A stretch of DNA of 43,681 bases from Pirellulales bacterium (GCA_030751095.1 JASMGX010000003.1:7366-51046); one strand, 5' to 3'. Shown: positions 34,377-43,400, numbered from the stretch's first letter. Notes: generated from the letters alone by a model not told the origin. A program made the numbers and translations.

Positions 34377-35831
34377 ATGGAACATTCCCGTTGGATCATC
34401 GCCGTTGTTCTGGTTGAGTTTTCGATTCGTTTCGGACTCTCAGTCCGCGTCATTATGCGCCGCCGGTCTGTCGGGGTAACGATGGCATGGCTGGCTCTGA
34501 TTTTTGTGCTTCCCTTTGTTGGGGCATTTGTATATTTGTTATTCGGAGAACTTCGACTGGGAAATCGCCGGGCCAAGAGAGCTGAAAAAATCCATTGTCC
34601 TTATGTCGAATGGATCAAAGAGCAACACGAACTGTATCACGTCAACTGGGAAGGCTTGAGTGATGAGTCTGAGTCTCTCTCCAGGCTTGCTGAAAGCATT
34701 TCAGAGATCCCCGCAGTTCCGGATAATGATTTGCAACTGATTGACAAATGGAATGATGCCTTTGACTTACTTCTGGCCGATATCGAATCCGCAGAGCGGA
34801 CCATCCACATGGTGTTCTACATCTGGTCTTCTGGCGGACGCGCCGATGAAGTGGTCGAAGCTCTGATTCGGGCATGTGCGCGGGGCGTATGCTGTCGCGT
34901 GCTTGTGGATGATGTTGGCAGTAAAAAGTTTCTAAAAACCAAACAGGTTCAGCGTCTTCGAGAGGCGGGTGTCCAACTCAATGCGGCCCTGCCGGCGGGT
35001 TTGCTGCGGATGCTCTTTGTCCGCTTCGACCTGCGGATGCACCGCAAGATTGTTGTTATCGATGGATCGATTGCGTATACCGGGAGCCTGAATCTTGTCG
35101 ATCCGAGATACTTCAAACAGGATGCCGGGGTCGGGCAGTGGGTCGACGCGATGGTGCGCGTTCGGGGACCGGCCGTAGAGGGGCTCGCGATCACTTTTCT
35201 TGAAGACTGGGAGCTAGAATCCGAAGAGGGTGTTGAAAACTTGCAGCAGATAGGTGATGTGCATCACCTCAAGGCATGTGGGGAGACAGCCCTTCAGGTG
35301 ATTCCCTCAGGTCCCCTGAATGAAAGCACCGAAATTCAAGATATTCTGTTGATGGCCATCTATGCGGCGCGGAGTGAATTGATTCTTACAACACCCTATT
35401 TCGTTCCGGAGGACGCGCTCCTCACGGCACTCATTTCGGCGGCACGCCGCGGGGTCGATGTTACACTGGTCGTACCGGCACGGGTCGATTCGATGTTGAT
35501 CCGCCTGGCCAGTCAAGCGGTCAAGGGAGACATGCTCCTCGCAGGAATTCGCGTCATGCTTTTTAATGAGGGACTGCTGCACACCAAGTCGATTACGATT
35601 GATGGCGAGATTAGTCTGTTTGGTTCGCTCAATCTTGACCCCCGCAGCCTGCATCTCAATTTTGAGATTACACTGGCTGTCTATGACCGCGACTTCACCT
35701 CTCGATTGCGGGATTTGCAGCAGTCGTACATTGCACAATCGTATCCGATGGATCTGGAAAAGTGGCAGAGGCGTACACGCTTCACGAGCTTCACTGAAAA
35801 TGCGGCCAGGTTGCTCGGACCCTTACTGTGA
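34377..35831 (+). CDS. cls: Cardiolipin synthase (phospholipase D family)
   Basis: Membrane enzyme that joins two phosphatidylglycerol molecules (or related donors) into cardiolipin. The 484-aa length is the family norm. Two N-terminal helices (about 7-25 and 38-57, MAWLALIFVLPFVGAFVYL) are followed by the PLDNc-type linker and two phospholipase D domains. Each has its HxK(x)4D motif: HRKIVVIDGSIAYTGSLN and HTKSITIDGEISLFGSLN. Both GS-L-N tails are intact. The chosen ATG lies within a 12-bp palindrome and has only a distant AGGA, so expression may be modest. The gene stands alone between the isomerase-like gene (128 bp upstream) and the convergent glycerate kinase gene. Confidence 0.93.
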   Translation: MEHSRWIIAVVLVEFSIRFGLSVRVIMRRRSVGVTMAWLALIFVLPFVGAFVYLLFGELRLGNRRAKRAEKIHCPYVEWIKEQHELYHVNWEGLSDESESLSRLAESISEIPAVPDNDLQLIDKWNDAFDLLLADIESAERTIHMVFYIWSSGGRADEVVEALIRACARGVCCRVLVDDVGSKKFLKTKQVQRLREAGVQLNAALPAGLLRMLFVRFDLRMHRKIVVIDGSIAYTGSLNLVDPRYFKQDAGVGQWVDAMVRVRGPAVEGLAITFLEDWELESEEGVENLQQIGDVHHLKACGETALQVIPSGPLNESTEIQDILLMAIYAARSELILTTPYFVPEDALLTALISAARRGVDVTLVVPARVDSMLIRLASQAVKGDMLLAGIRVMLFNEGLLHTKSITIDGEISLFGSLNLDPRSLHLNFEITLAVYDRDFTSRLRDLQQSYIAQSYPMDLEKWQRRTRFTSFTENAARLLGPLL

Positions 35832-35864
35832 ACCGGTACGTTCCCGATAGGCCCAAGTGCATGC

Positions 35865-37214
35865 TCAGGGTTCAATGATTGCCACCCTCAGGTCCATCAC
35901 ATTGGTGTGGGTAGGCCCGGTGCGAATCAGGGCGCCAAGGGGATCAAAAAAGGCATAGGCGTTACACTGCCGGAGACAATCTTCGGGCTGCAAACCTTGC
36001 TGGCGGGCAGCCTCGAGAATGCCCGCATCGGCCCACGCGCCAGCGGCGTCCGTAGGACCGTCTTCCCCGTCGGTACCACCGGAGAGGAGCGTGATTTTTT
36101 GCATCCCGTCCGCCCAAAGCCGATCTAGGGCCGAGAGTACCAGGTGTTGGTTGCGGCCTCCCTTTCCCGGACAGTCCGTCAATTCGACCACAGGTTCACC
36201 GCCACTAAGGATACACGTTCCGGGAGCTGCCCGATTTTTTTGTCCGCGAATTTTCAGACAACATTCTGCAAGATGTTGCCCTTCGAGGACCGCTTGCTGG
36301 TCATTGTCACTACCGAGCGAGAGGACCTGATAGCCAAGTTGTTTCGCTGCCACGGTTGCCGCAGCAAGAGCCGTTTGGTTGTCGCCGATAATCACGTTGT
36401 AGACATTTTCAGGAAAAGGGGGCGGCGACTCGGGCCGATCATCGTTCTCGAGATACTCATAAACCACCTTCGGCACCGCGTCGCGATTTTTGTCGAATCG
36501 CTCCAAGATCTCTTTCGCATATCTGCGACTCGTATGGTCGGGAACGGTCGGTCCGGAGGCAATGATATCGAGTGGGTTATCAATGACGTCCGAAACAATC
36601 ATGCTCCAGAGGGTTCCGGCCCGACTCGCTTGTGCCAGCTTGCCCCCTTTTATTCGAGAGAGGCATTTTCGTACGGAATTGAGTTCATTGATGCTCGCGC
36701 CCGACCGCATCAGCAACCGCGTTACAGCGAGCAGATCGGCAAGTGTGATCGGCGATTGGGGTGCCGGGAGAAGGGCACTTCCGCCCCCGGAGATCAGGAC
36801 AAGGCAAAGATCGGTCGGCGCGAGAGAACTGAGAATTTTTAAAATTTCATCCGTACCCGCAACGCCCTCTTCGGTCGGTTCATTCACACTGGCGGGCCTT
36901 GCCGCATGGAGATGGATTTTTTGTAGTGGTCTCACACAATCAGCAGGTATGTTGACCCAGCCAACAACTTTGTTTTTAACGAGATCCGGGCCAAGAACAT
37001 CCTCGATGGCAGCCGCCATGCTCGCTCCCCCCTTGCCAGCACCGACAACCGCAATCTGATTGACGTCGCTCAGATCGCAGGTCTGCCCACCCAGAGACAA
37101 AATATTTGCCTCGCAGCGCAACGCCTTATGGACTAGCCGGTCTGCCCGGACCGCATCGACACCAGATAGCCAAATCTGTCGGGCATCATCTCGAGCTTGC
37201 GTTGAATTTTCCAA
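35865..37214 (-). CDS. Glycerate 2-kinase (MOFRL/DUF4147 type)
   Basis: Cytoplasmic kinase that phosphorylates D-glycerate to 2-phosphoglycerate, feeding it into glycolysis. The start codon is TTG 37214, with GAGG six bases upstream; the product is 449 aa, typical of the class II family. The N-terminal DUF4147 domain is marked by AVVGAGKGGASMAAAIEDVLG and the nucleotide loop LVLISGGGSALLPAP, followed by the conserved SVRKCLSRIKGGKLA. The C-terminal MOFRL domain contains ILSGGEPVVELTDCPGKGGRNQHLVL, LLSGGTDGEDGPTDAAGAW and the ending TGPTHTNVMDLRVAI. The gene starts 21 bp after the stop of a sugar phosphorylase gene, which suggests that phosphorylase releases the glycerate consumed here. Confidence 0.93.
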   Translation of the reverse strand: MENSTQARDDARQIWLSGVDAVRADRLVHKALRCEANILSLGGQTCDLSDVNQIAVVGAGKGGASMAAAIEDVLGPDLVKNKVVGWVNIPADCVRPLQKIHLHAARPASVNEPTEEGVAGTDEILKILSSLAPTDLCLVLISGGGSALLPAPQSPITLADLLAVTRLLMRSGASINELNSVRKCLSRIKGGKLAQASRAGTLWSMIVSDVIDNPLDIIASGPTVPDHTSRRYAKEILERFDKNRDAVPKVVYEYLENDDRPESPPPFPENVYNVIIGDNQTALAAATVAAKQLGYQVLSLGSDNDQQAVLEGQHLAECCLKIRGQKNRAAPGTCILSGGEPVVELTDCPGKGGRNQHLVLSALDRLWADGMQKITLLSGGTDGEDGPTDAAGAWADAGILEAARQQGLQPEDCLRQCNAYAFFDPLGALIRTGPTHTNVMDLRVAIIEP

Positions 37215-37235
37215 GGGAAACCTCAGGACACGGTG

Positions 37236-38951
37236 TTACTTGAGCCAGGCAATGTCGAAGGCATGGAGTATATATTGTTCGTTTTGCACTGGATTGCCAG
37301 TGAGCAGATCGCCGTTGGGCAATTTTCCCGCAATTTGGGGTACCGCTACAGAGACCGGCTCACTACCCATATTAGCAAGGACGAGTATCGATTCTTCTCC
37401 ACAGGGGCTCGTCCGCACAAAGCCGATCGTCGCTGGATCTTCGGTAGGAACCATCTCCTGACCGCCATCGGGATGAAATGCTTTCTGCTCGCAGCGGATG
37501 CGGAGCAACCGGCAATATCCCTCAAAGACGATCCGTTGTTTTGAGTCCGAACGGCTGAGCAGCTCGTTCAGTTCCTCCAGGTCAAATTTCCGCCGATTGA
37601 TTGAACGATTGGCGCCAGTCTGTTTTACGCCATCGGTATCGTTAGGAGTTCCGATAAGACTATGGAAGTAGATGCCAGGGATACCTCGCAGAGAAAGCAT
37701 GAAGGCCTGCGAGGAAAGGAATTTGCGGACATGCAATTCAGGGGCCAGCCCTTCGGGCGAGTCCAAGGCGGAAAAGTAGGTGATGTTTAATTCATACGGA
37801 CTTTTTTTGCCATCTGGAGTTTCTCTCCAACTGACGAGCCCGCCGCGCTGCGAAACGCTCTGGACAAGTGCATCAAACCGCTGCTGTGAAACAAGACCTT
37901 CTAAAGGACGTACTCCAACGCCATCGTGGGATGCGGTGAAATTGAAAAAGGTCATACCGCGCTCGGGGTATTCAAGTTGCGAGAGCCAGTCGGCAAGCGA
38001 TCTTGCATCCTGCTGGAGGTAGGCATCGAGCAGTAAAGGGGCAAGGCTGAACTGATAGACGGCCCGGGCTTCATCGCCCTGTCCAAAATAACTCACATTT
38101 TCTTTGTGCGGGACATTGGTTTCCGTCAGCAGAATGGTTTGTGGTGCAATTGCATCGAGCAGATGCCGCATCAACTTGACGACCGCATGTGTTTGAGGCA
38201 GATGCATGCAAGAGGTGCCGATCTGTTTCCAGAGAAATCCAATGGCATCGAGTCGCACAATCCGGGCGCGGTGCTCTACATACAGCAAGAGAATATCCAG
38301 CATCTCGATCAGCAGTTCTGGCGTGGCAAAATTAAGATCTATTTGATCTGCGCTGAAGGTTGTCCAGACGTGCCGCATTCCGCGAGAGGTCTTTACAGGC
38401 GTCAGGAGAGGGCTGGTGCGGGGCCGGATCACTGCCGATAGATCGACCGCAGGATCGACTTCGATAAAAAAATTCTCGTAGGGCGTCTCGCCGCGCACGT
38501 AACATTGAAACCAGAAGTGCTTTTGGGAGCAGTGATTGAGCACAAAATCAATCGCCAGATCGAAAGACTCTCCTAAAAGTTCTACATCCGACCAATCGCC
38601 CAAAGGTTCATCAATCTGCCGATAATCGATCACGGAAAATCCGTCATCCGATGAGAAGGGAAAAATAGGCAGCAAATGGACTGAGTTGATAACTTCCTGG
38701 ATCGCGTGTTTGAGAAGAAATTTTCGAAGCGTCTGCAATGTGGGAGTCTCTGCATCCCGGATTTGATCGCCATAGGTGATCAAAACGATGGTCTTTTCAT
38801 CCCAGAGTGTTGGTTCTTCGTCGGCCGTCTTCTCTATCGGGTGCCGGTCGAGGAGGCCGTCAATGCGCTTAAGAACACTCGTAGCGGAGTCACCATAGAG
38901 AAATTGCAGCTGTTTGAAAATCAACCCGCGAAAGGGCTCGGAAACAGGCAT
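37236..38951 (-). CDS. GH13_18 sugar phosphorylase, probably glucosylglycerate phosphorylase
   Basis: Cytoplasmic enzyme of the sucrose-phosphorylase group, which splits an alpha-glucoside with phosphate to alpha-glucose-1-phosphate. ATG 38951 has AAGGGG 5 bp upstream and is preferred over the TTG at 38969; the product is 571 aa. The family marks are SVHLLPIFPFSSDDGFSVIDY, DFVLNHCSQKHFWF, the nucleophile in RIVRLDAIGFLWK, the acid/base glutamate in ILLTETNVPHKEN, and FTASHDGVGVRP. Length is greater than the ~490-aa sucrose phosphorylases and fits the glucosylglycerate and related phosphorylases. The glycerate 2-kinase gene 21 bp downstream argues for glucosylglycerate, a compatible solute, as substrate. 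Sucrose or glucosylglycerol are alternatives. Confidence 0.8.
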   Translation of the reverse strand: MPVSEPFRGLIFKQLQFLYGDSATSVLKRIDGLLDRHPIEKTADEEPTLWDEKTIVLITYGDQIRDAETPTLQTLRKFLLKHAIQEVINSVHLLPIFPFSSDDGFSVIDYRQIDEPLGDWSDVELLGESFDLAIDFVLNHCSQKHFWFQCYVRGETPYENFFIEVDPAVDLSAVIRPRTSPLLTPVKTSRGMRHVWTTFSADQIDLNFATPELLIEMLDILLLYVEHRARIVRLDAIGFLWKQIGTSCMHLPQTHAVVKLMRHLLDAIAPQTILLTETNVPHKENVSYFGQGDEARAVYQFSLAPLLLDAYLQQDARSLADWLSQLEYPERGMTFFNFTASHDGVGVRPLEGLVSQQRFDALVQSVSQRGGLVSWRETPDGKKSPYELNITYFSALDSPEGLAPELHVRKFLSSQAFMLSLRGIPGIYFHSLIGTPNDTDGVKQTGANRSINRRKFDLEELNELLSRSDSKQRIVFEGYCRLLRIRCEQKAFHPDGGQEMVPTEDPATIGFVRTSPCGEESILVLANMGSEPVSVAVPQIAGKLPNGDLLTGNPVQNEQYILHAFDIAWLK

Positions 38952-39020
38952 GATGCCCCTTCTTCCCAAAGTGGCGGTTCAAAATATTGTTCCAAGAACG
39001 CCCGTTTACCTGACTGGAGA

Positions 39021-40037
39021 CTAGGCAAGAGTGCGGCCTAGCGGCGCTGCCAATTTCTTGAGCGAATCGAGCAGGTGGTCGAACTCCTGGAAGTCCAAAG
39101 TTTGTGCACCATCACTCATTGCGTTTCCAGGGTCAGGGTGGACTTCAATCATCAAACCATCGGCGCCAGCGGCCAACCCTGCCAATGCCATCGCCGCCAC
39201 ATATTTGCGACGTCCCGTGCCGTGACTGGGATCGATCATGATCGGCAGGTGTGAGTTTTCCTTGACCGGCGGCACAACAGACAAATCGAGAGTATTGCGC
39301 GTATGGTCCGTAAAGGTCCGCACGCCCCGTTCGCAGAGCACCACATTCGGGTTGCCTCCCGCAAGCAAATATTCGGCGGCCATAAGCCATTCATCGAGTG
39401 TCGATGACATTCCCCGTTTCAACAGAACCGGCCGGCCACAGACCCCGACTTTTTTGAGTAGAGAAAAATTTTGCATGTTTCTTGTGCCGATCTGCATCAT
39501 ATCGGCAGCCTGAGCCACTGCTTGTACCTGCTCGGTGTCCATAACTTCCGTGACAATTCCGATTCCGGTTTTTTCTCTTGCCCTCGCTAGAATATCGAGT
39601 CCCTCATACTCCATGCCTTGAAAACTGTAGGGGCTGGTTCGAGGCTTGAACGCCCCGGCTCGCAATAGCTGCACGCCACGGCTCATCAGATAATCGGCCA
39701 CCTGCAAAATGTTCTCTTCACTTTCCACACTGCAGGGACCGGCAATGATCGTAAAAGTCCCCGGACCGATATTGGCTACTCCCGCTTTGATTGTGCTGTC
39801 ATCCGGATGCATTTCCCGACTGGCCAGCTTGTAAGGCCGGGTAACTCGAATAAGCTCCCGTACACCGGGCAAAACCTCGAGGCTTCTGGGATCGACCATC
39901 GAGGAATTTCCGGTAATTCCAATTGCCGTGCGCGTCGGCCCTGGCATCGGATGGGCAGCAAGCCCCATCTTTTGAATCGTTTCAATGACCTGCTCCACCT
40001 GTTCGGTGGTCGCCTGGTGCTGCATGACAACTAGCAT
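39021..40037 (-). CDS. aroF: 3-deoxy-7-phosphoheptulonate synthase (type I-beta, with N-terminal regulatory domain)
   Basis: First enzyme of aromatic amino-acid synthesis: phosphoenolpyruvate plus erythrose-4-phosphate gives DAHP. The 338-aa protein begins at ATG 40037 with GGGAG 7 bp away. Residues 1-70 form a ferredoxin-like regulatory domain (MLVVMQHQATTEQVEQVIE onward) as in Thermotoga-type enzymes. The barrel has GPCSVESEEN, GAFKPRTSPYSFQG, the metal cysteine-region motif in GPCSV, LKRGMSST, ERGVRTF, the DPSHGTGRR segment and IEVHPDPGNAMSDGAQ. All expected substrate-binding residues (Lys in FKPRT, Arg in LKRG, His in DPSH) are present. It lies 29 bp behind scpB and 69 bp ahead of the phosphorylase gene on the same strand. 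Confidence 0.95.
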   Translation of the reverse strand: MLVVMQHQATTEQVEQVIETIQKMGLAAHPMPGPTRTAIGITGNSSMVDPRSLEVLPGVRELIRVTRPYKLASREMHPDDSTIKAGVANIGPGTFTIIAGPCSVESEENILQVADYLMSRGVQLLRAGAFKPRTSPYSFQGMEYEGLDILARAREKTGIGIVTEVMDTEQVQAVAQAADMMQIGTRNMQNFSLLKKVGVCGRPVLLKRGMSSTLDEWLMAAEYLLAGGNPNVVLCERGVRTFTDHTRNTLDLSVVPPVKENSHLPIMIDPSHGTGRRKYVAAMALAGLAAGADGLMIEVHPDPGNAMSDGAQTLDFQEFDHLLDSLKKLAAPLGRTLA

Positions 40038-40066
40038 CTTCGTCTCCCGCTAAAAATGGACGGAGC

Positions 40067-41131
40067 CTAGTCGTCCGCGATATCTTTTTTCTCGTCTTCG
40101 TCTTCGTCCAGATCGTCATCTTCATCTAATGTGTCGTCCCATTCCTCATCCTCCCATTCCTCATCCTCTTTATCTTTATCACCTTCAGTCGGTTCGTCTT
40201 CTACCTCTTCCCACTCCTCGTCGCTGAATCCGTCATCTTCCTCGTCTTCGTCTGCCATGTCGTCATCATCAAGATCGTCAATAGCATCATCTTGATCCGG
40301 ATGTTCGTCCGCTAACACTTCCCGAGATGGTTTCAGGTTATCCGTGTCTTGGACTTCTTCTGTGGGGCCTTTGATAATCACGTTGGACTCCTCTGTCTCC
40401 CCCTCATCGCACGGATCTTTTTCAGCGCCGCTTGCTGAATCATCTCCATGCACACCACCTGCTCGAAGCATAGACGCCCTGGGTAGTTCGTCAAGACTCC
40501 GGAGCCCAAAGACCTCCAAAAAATTGCGGGTGGTCCCATAAAGAAATGGTCGTCCAAGTTCATCGGCCCGTCCGGCAATGCGCACCATGGCGCGCTCCAT
40601 AAGTTGTCTAAGAATCTCACCACATTGTACGCCACGGATTTTCTCAATTTCAGCCCGCATGACCGGCTGTCGGTATGCCACGACAGCGAGCGTTTCCATG
40701 GCCGGTCCGGACATGCGTATTTCGGGTGGTGCAGCTGACATCCGTCGCAGCCAGGGAGCAATCTCGCTGCGCGTGCGAAGCTGGTAGCCTCCCGCTACCT
40801 CCTCCGCTCGGAATGCCCGCCCCAATGCGTCGTAGGAATGATTGAGAGTCTTAATTAAGGTCCGAGCTTCAGTGCCATCGATAAGCTTGGCTAACTTTGC
40901 CAGTTTGCGAGTTGGTAAAGGTTGGCGTGCCAAAAAAAGAACCGATTCAAGACGGGCTAAACGGGGGTCCCGATGATCGGCCGTCTCAGCGTGCGAATGA
41001 CATTGACCGATTTGTGGGCGGCGACTGCCGGGCGGGGCAGTACCACGTATTTGACGAACAAGCGTCCCATCATAACGGAGGGCAACACTCTGTAATTGCA
41101 GACCCAGGCTGCCAGCAGGATTTTGAAACAC
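40067..41131 (-). CDS. scpB: Segregation and condensation protein B with a long acidic tail
   Basis: Kleisin-associated winged-helix protein of the SMC-ScpA-ScpB condensin. The ORF starts with GTG 41131, without a clear ribosome site, so the first ~50 residues are uncertain. The ScpB core spans about residues 57-215: RLARLESVLFLARQPLPTRK, the first winged helix, GPAMETLAVVAYRQPVMRAEIEKIRG and GRPFLYGTTRNFLEVFGLRSLDELP. That is the complete family. The C-terminal ~140 residues form a low-complexity Asp/Glu tail (many DDDMADEDEEDDGF-like runs) ending DEDEKKDIADD; ordinary ScpB is only 170-200 aa. The tail is encoded by GAT/GAC/GAA/GAG repeats and may be a protein- or polycation-binding extension. 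It heads a run of same-strand genes with DAHP synthase. Confidence 0.88.
   Translation of the reverse strand: MFQNPAGSLGLQLQSVALRYDGTLVRQIRGTAPPGSRRPQIGQCHSHAETADHRDPRLARLESVLFLARQPLPTRKLAKLAKLIDGTEARTLIKTLNHSYDALGRAFRAEEVAGGYQLRTRSEIAPWLRRMSAAPPEIRMSGPAMETLAVVAYRQPVMRAEIEKIRGVQCGEILRQLMERAMVRIAGRADELGRPFLYGTTRNFLEVFGLRSLDELPRASMLRAGGVHGDDSASGAEKDPCDEGETEESNVIIKGPTEEVQDTDNLKPSREVLADEHPDQDDAIDDLDDDDMADEDEEDDGFSDEEWEEVEDEPTEGDKDKEDEEWEDEEWDDTLDEDDDLDEDEDEKKDIADD
40070..40390 (-). repeat. Low-complexity Asp/Glu-encoding tract in scpB
   Basis: The 3' third of scpB is a GA-rich (on the minus strand) repetitive sequence encoding mostly Asp and Glu, with repeated TCATCTTCC-like units on the plus strand (for example CATTCCTCATCCTCC). 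It is a substrate for slippage, and length could differ between strains. Confidence 0.7.
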
Positions 41132-41353
41132 GGATGAACTCGTAGGAAAATTGCCCTAAATTCGTTTTTCTGCTGCCGACTTTGAGAGCGACGCTCCTCT
41201 CATGCCGTGACCGACCACCTAATGTAATGGTCGCAGTGGGACCACGTCTATGCGAAAACGCACTTTGAGGCGCCAGCCGATCTACAGAGAACTACCAGCT
41301 ATCAAACAGACGGCCCTAAAGAGAAACATTGGGGAAAGGGCTGTATCGAGAAA

Positions 41354-41443
41354 TTACTTCTTGCGATGCCTGATTTTGGCCCGCATGCGACGTTTTTTAC
41401 GGCCTATTTTTCGGCGACCCTTGCCGGACTTCTTGGTACCCAA
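41354..41443 (-). CDS. 29-aa basic AURKAIP1/COX24-type protein
   Basis: A very short gene that starts with TTG 41443, with GGGAG about 7-8 bp upstream, and ends with TAA 41354-41356. The product (MGTKKSGKGRRKIGRKKR followed by RMRAKIRHRKK) has 16 Lys/Arg residues among 29. The order KKSGKGRRKIGRKKRRMRxKIRHRKK fits the COX24/AURKAIP1 domain (mitochondrial ribosomal small-subunit protein mS38); small bacterial members are known in Bacteroidota and Planctomycetota, as I recall. It probably binds rRNA on the ribosome. It lies alone between scpB and the oxidoreductase gene. Confidence 0.8.
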   Translation of the reverse strand: MGTKKSGKGRRKIGRKKRRMRAKIRHRKK

Positions 41444-41642
41444 ATGACACTCCCACACAGATTCTCATTGTACGCGAACTTACTCAAACGGCCTCTATTC
41501 TAAATGCAAAGCATCTATGCAGCAAGACGGCTAGCCGGAAATAGACCCTTTGAGACAATCTAGCGGTGGCGACTGCTTTGCCCCTGTCGGTGCTAGCCTC
41601 TCCGATACAACTAAAACTGCCGTTAGTATCCGGTCTCGGCGC

Positions 41643-42551
41643 TCAACGATTTTGCCAGTCGATTCCTGAAGCGGTCGCCAAAGCTACTTGCAGGGCTTGG
41701 GTGCCGCTGCGGGAGTGCCCTTGTGCGGCAAGGGCGATATATAACTCGTGGGCCAATGCCAATCCGGGCATCGAAAGTTTCATGCGGCGCGCTTCTTCCA
41801 GGGCAATGCCCATATCTTTGATGAAGTGTTCCACAAAAAAACCGGGGTCGAAATTGTTTGCCAGAATTCGAGGCCCCAGATTCGAAAGCGACCAACTCCC
41901 TGCCGCTCCCCCGGCTACTGATTGGAGGACCTGCTGCATGTTCAATCCGGCACGATAGCCGTAGAGGAGCGCTTCACAGAGGCCAACCATGCCACTGGCG
42001 ATCAGCGTCTGATTGACCATTTTCGTATGCTGGCCCATGCCCGCTTCGCCCTGGTACACAATGGTACTTCCCAGTGCCTGCCAACAGGGATCAAGTGCAT
42101 CGCAAGTTTCCTCTGGGCCACCAATCATGATCGACAACGTGGCATCACGAGCACCGACATCCCCCCCTGAAACGGGCGCATCGATAACGGTTATATCTTT
42201 GACTGCTGCCTGCTGGGCGATCTGTTTTGCCAGTAAAGGCTGGCTGGTTGTCATATCGATCAGAATCGTGCCAGGGCGACTTGATGCGAGAAGACCATTG
42301 TCATCTAAATAGACCTGTCGTACGTCGTGCGGGTAACCGAGCATCGTAAAGACAATATCTGCTGACTCTGCAACCTCGGCCACGGCAGCCCGCCACCGGG
42401 CCCCGCGATCGAGCAACGCATCGGCTTTTTGCTTTGTCCGATTGTGGAGACTCACCTCAAATCCGGCATCCAAAAGATGGCCGCACATGCTTTGGCCCAT
42501 CACCCCCACACCAATCCAACCGAGATGCGTATTTGCGGGTGAAATTTCCAT
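41643..42551 (-). CDS. NAD(P)-dependent beta-hydroxyacid dehydrogenase-like protein
   Basis: Cytoplasmic 302-aa dehydrogenase of the 3-hydroxyisobutyrate/tartronate-semialdehyde reductase family. The N-terminal Rossmann motif is [18 protein letters not shown] (GxGxMG). The substrate-binding signature is [19 protein letters not shown], the catalytic lysine lies in [11 protein letters not shown] (HTKMVNQ; the usual is G-x-x-x-K-x-x-N), and the C-terminal helical domain includes [18 protein letters not shown]. Length and order are normal. Its ATG at 42551 follows the TAG of the upstream gene with no gap, so the two are co-translated. The exact substrate (3-hydroxyisobutyrate, glyoxylate or tartronate semialdehyde) cannot be told. 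A link to glycerate metabolism 4 kb away is conceivable but unsupported. Confidence 0.85.
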   Translation of the reverse strand: MEISPANTHLGWIGVGVMGQSMCGHLLDAGFEVSLHNRTKQKADALLDRGARWRAAVAEVAESADIVFTMLGYPHDVRQVYLDDNGLLASSRPGTILIDMTTSQPLLAKQIAQQAAVKDITVIDAPVSGGDVGARDATLSIMIGGPEETCDALDPCWQALGSTIVYQGEAGMGQHTKMVNQTLIASGMVGLCEALLYGYRAGLNMQQVLQSVAGGAAGSWSLSNLGPRILANNFDPGFFVEHFIKDMGIALEEARRMKLSMPGLALAHELYIALAAQGHSRSGTQALQVALATASGIDWQNR

Positions 42552-43271
42552 CTACCACCGATCAACCGGTCTGGAAAAAACTTCACTCAGGATAACCGCT
42601 TTGCGAATTCCATCTGGTCGGCTGAGCAGGTCTCGAATTTCCTCAGCGGTGGTTGGAATCTCCACATCGCGCTGCTCATCCTCAGTCATGTCCTCCACAT
42701 CTGAAAACCGTTTTTCTGAAAGGTTTGTCTTCTCACTGTCTTGGGGGGTTTGGGAAAGATTGCCGACCTGATGGTCAAAGGTCGCGTACGGGTCCTGTTC
42801 CATCTGCCGCTGCTCCACTTGAAAAACATTGTCTCCGGAGCGGTCTGGCAATGTTGTGGCGGCGGTGGCGAACTGGTTTTCTCTTTGCTCTTCCGGAGTC
42901 GCTTTTGAACGCAGTGGTTTCACCACATCGCGATCCACGTCTGCCAGATCAATGACCTCCGCCTCCACGACCTGTGGAGGGCCTTCTTCAGGCTCCGTCG
43001 TCTGCCCCCGTCGCTGGACCCTGCGGAGGAAATCCTGGATTTCATCGACAAGTTCCTCGTTCTGGGGCGCTTCTGAAGCCTCATCTTGTGTGGGATGCAG
43101 CGTTTTTTGGGGATCCTTATTTTTTGCACTCCGCGATGCCGCCATCACCTGGCTGACGACCCAGATGATGACAAAGATGATGGGCACGATTGCACCAAGC
43201 AAATCCTCGAAAGCGGCCACTAGGGTTGGGGTGGTCGCGTACAGTCCGTATCCGGTGAGAGAGAAAACCAT
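42552..43271 (-). CDS. Membrane-anchored hypothetical protein with a charged cytoplasmic region
   Basis: A 239-aa protein if it starts at ATG 43271; the frame is open further upstream to 43580, but that part (Arg-rich, no family look) lies over a good promoter for the divergent gene. One transmembrane helix (about 25-42, LLGAIVPIIFVIIWVVSQVMA) near the N-terminus is followed by a highly charged, Gln/Glu/Asp-rich tail that includes EIQDFLRRVQRRGQTTEPEE and ends with EEIRDLLSRPDGIRKAVILSEVFSRPVDRW. That last stretch looks like a conserved interaction motif seen in planctomycete hypothetical proteins, by recollection. No enzyme motif is present. Its stop touches the start of the dehydrogenase-like gene. 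I do not recognise the family. Confidence 0.65.
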   Translation of the reverse strand: MVFSLTGYGLYATTPTLVAAFEDLLGAIVPIIFVIIWVVSQVMAASRSAKNKDPQKTLHPTQDEASEAPQNEELVDEIQDFLRRVQRRGQTTEPEEGPPQVVEAEVIDLADVDRDVVKPLRSKATPEEQRENQFATAATTLPDRSGDNVFQVEQRQMEQDPYATFDHQVGNLSQTPQDSEKTNLSEKRFSDVEDMTEDEQRDVEIPTTAEEIRDLLSRPDGIRKAVILSEVFSRPVDRW

Positions 43272-43391
43272 GTACGATAGTCTAAAAGAACTCGGGCATC
43301 TGGAAAAGCAGTTCCGTCGCAGATAGCCAATTCTGAGACAAAAAATTGCATGCCAAATCGACCGGGTCTGAGTGCTACCGAAGAATTGCGT

Positions 43392-43400
43392 GCTATAATC
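43392..43400 (+). promoter_or_regulatory. Extended -10 promoter for the gene at the right edge
   Basis: TGC followed directly by a perfect TATAAT (43395-43400) forms an extended -10 element; no good -35 is seen. Transcription would start near 43407, about 65 bp before the ATG at 43472. Confidence 0.5.
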
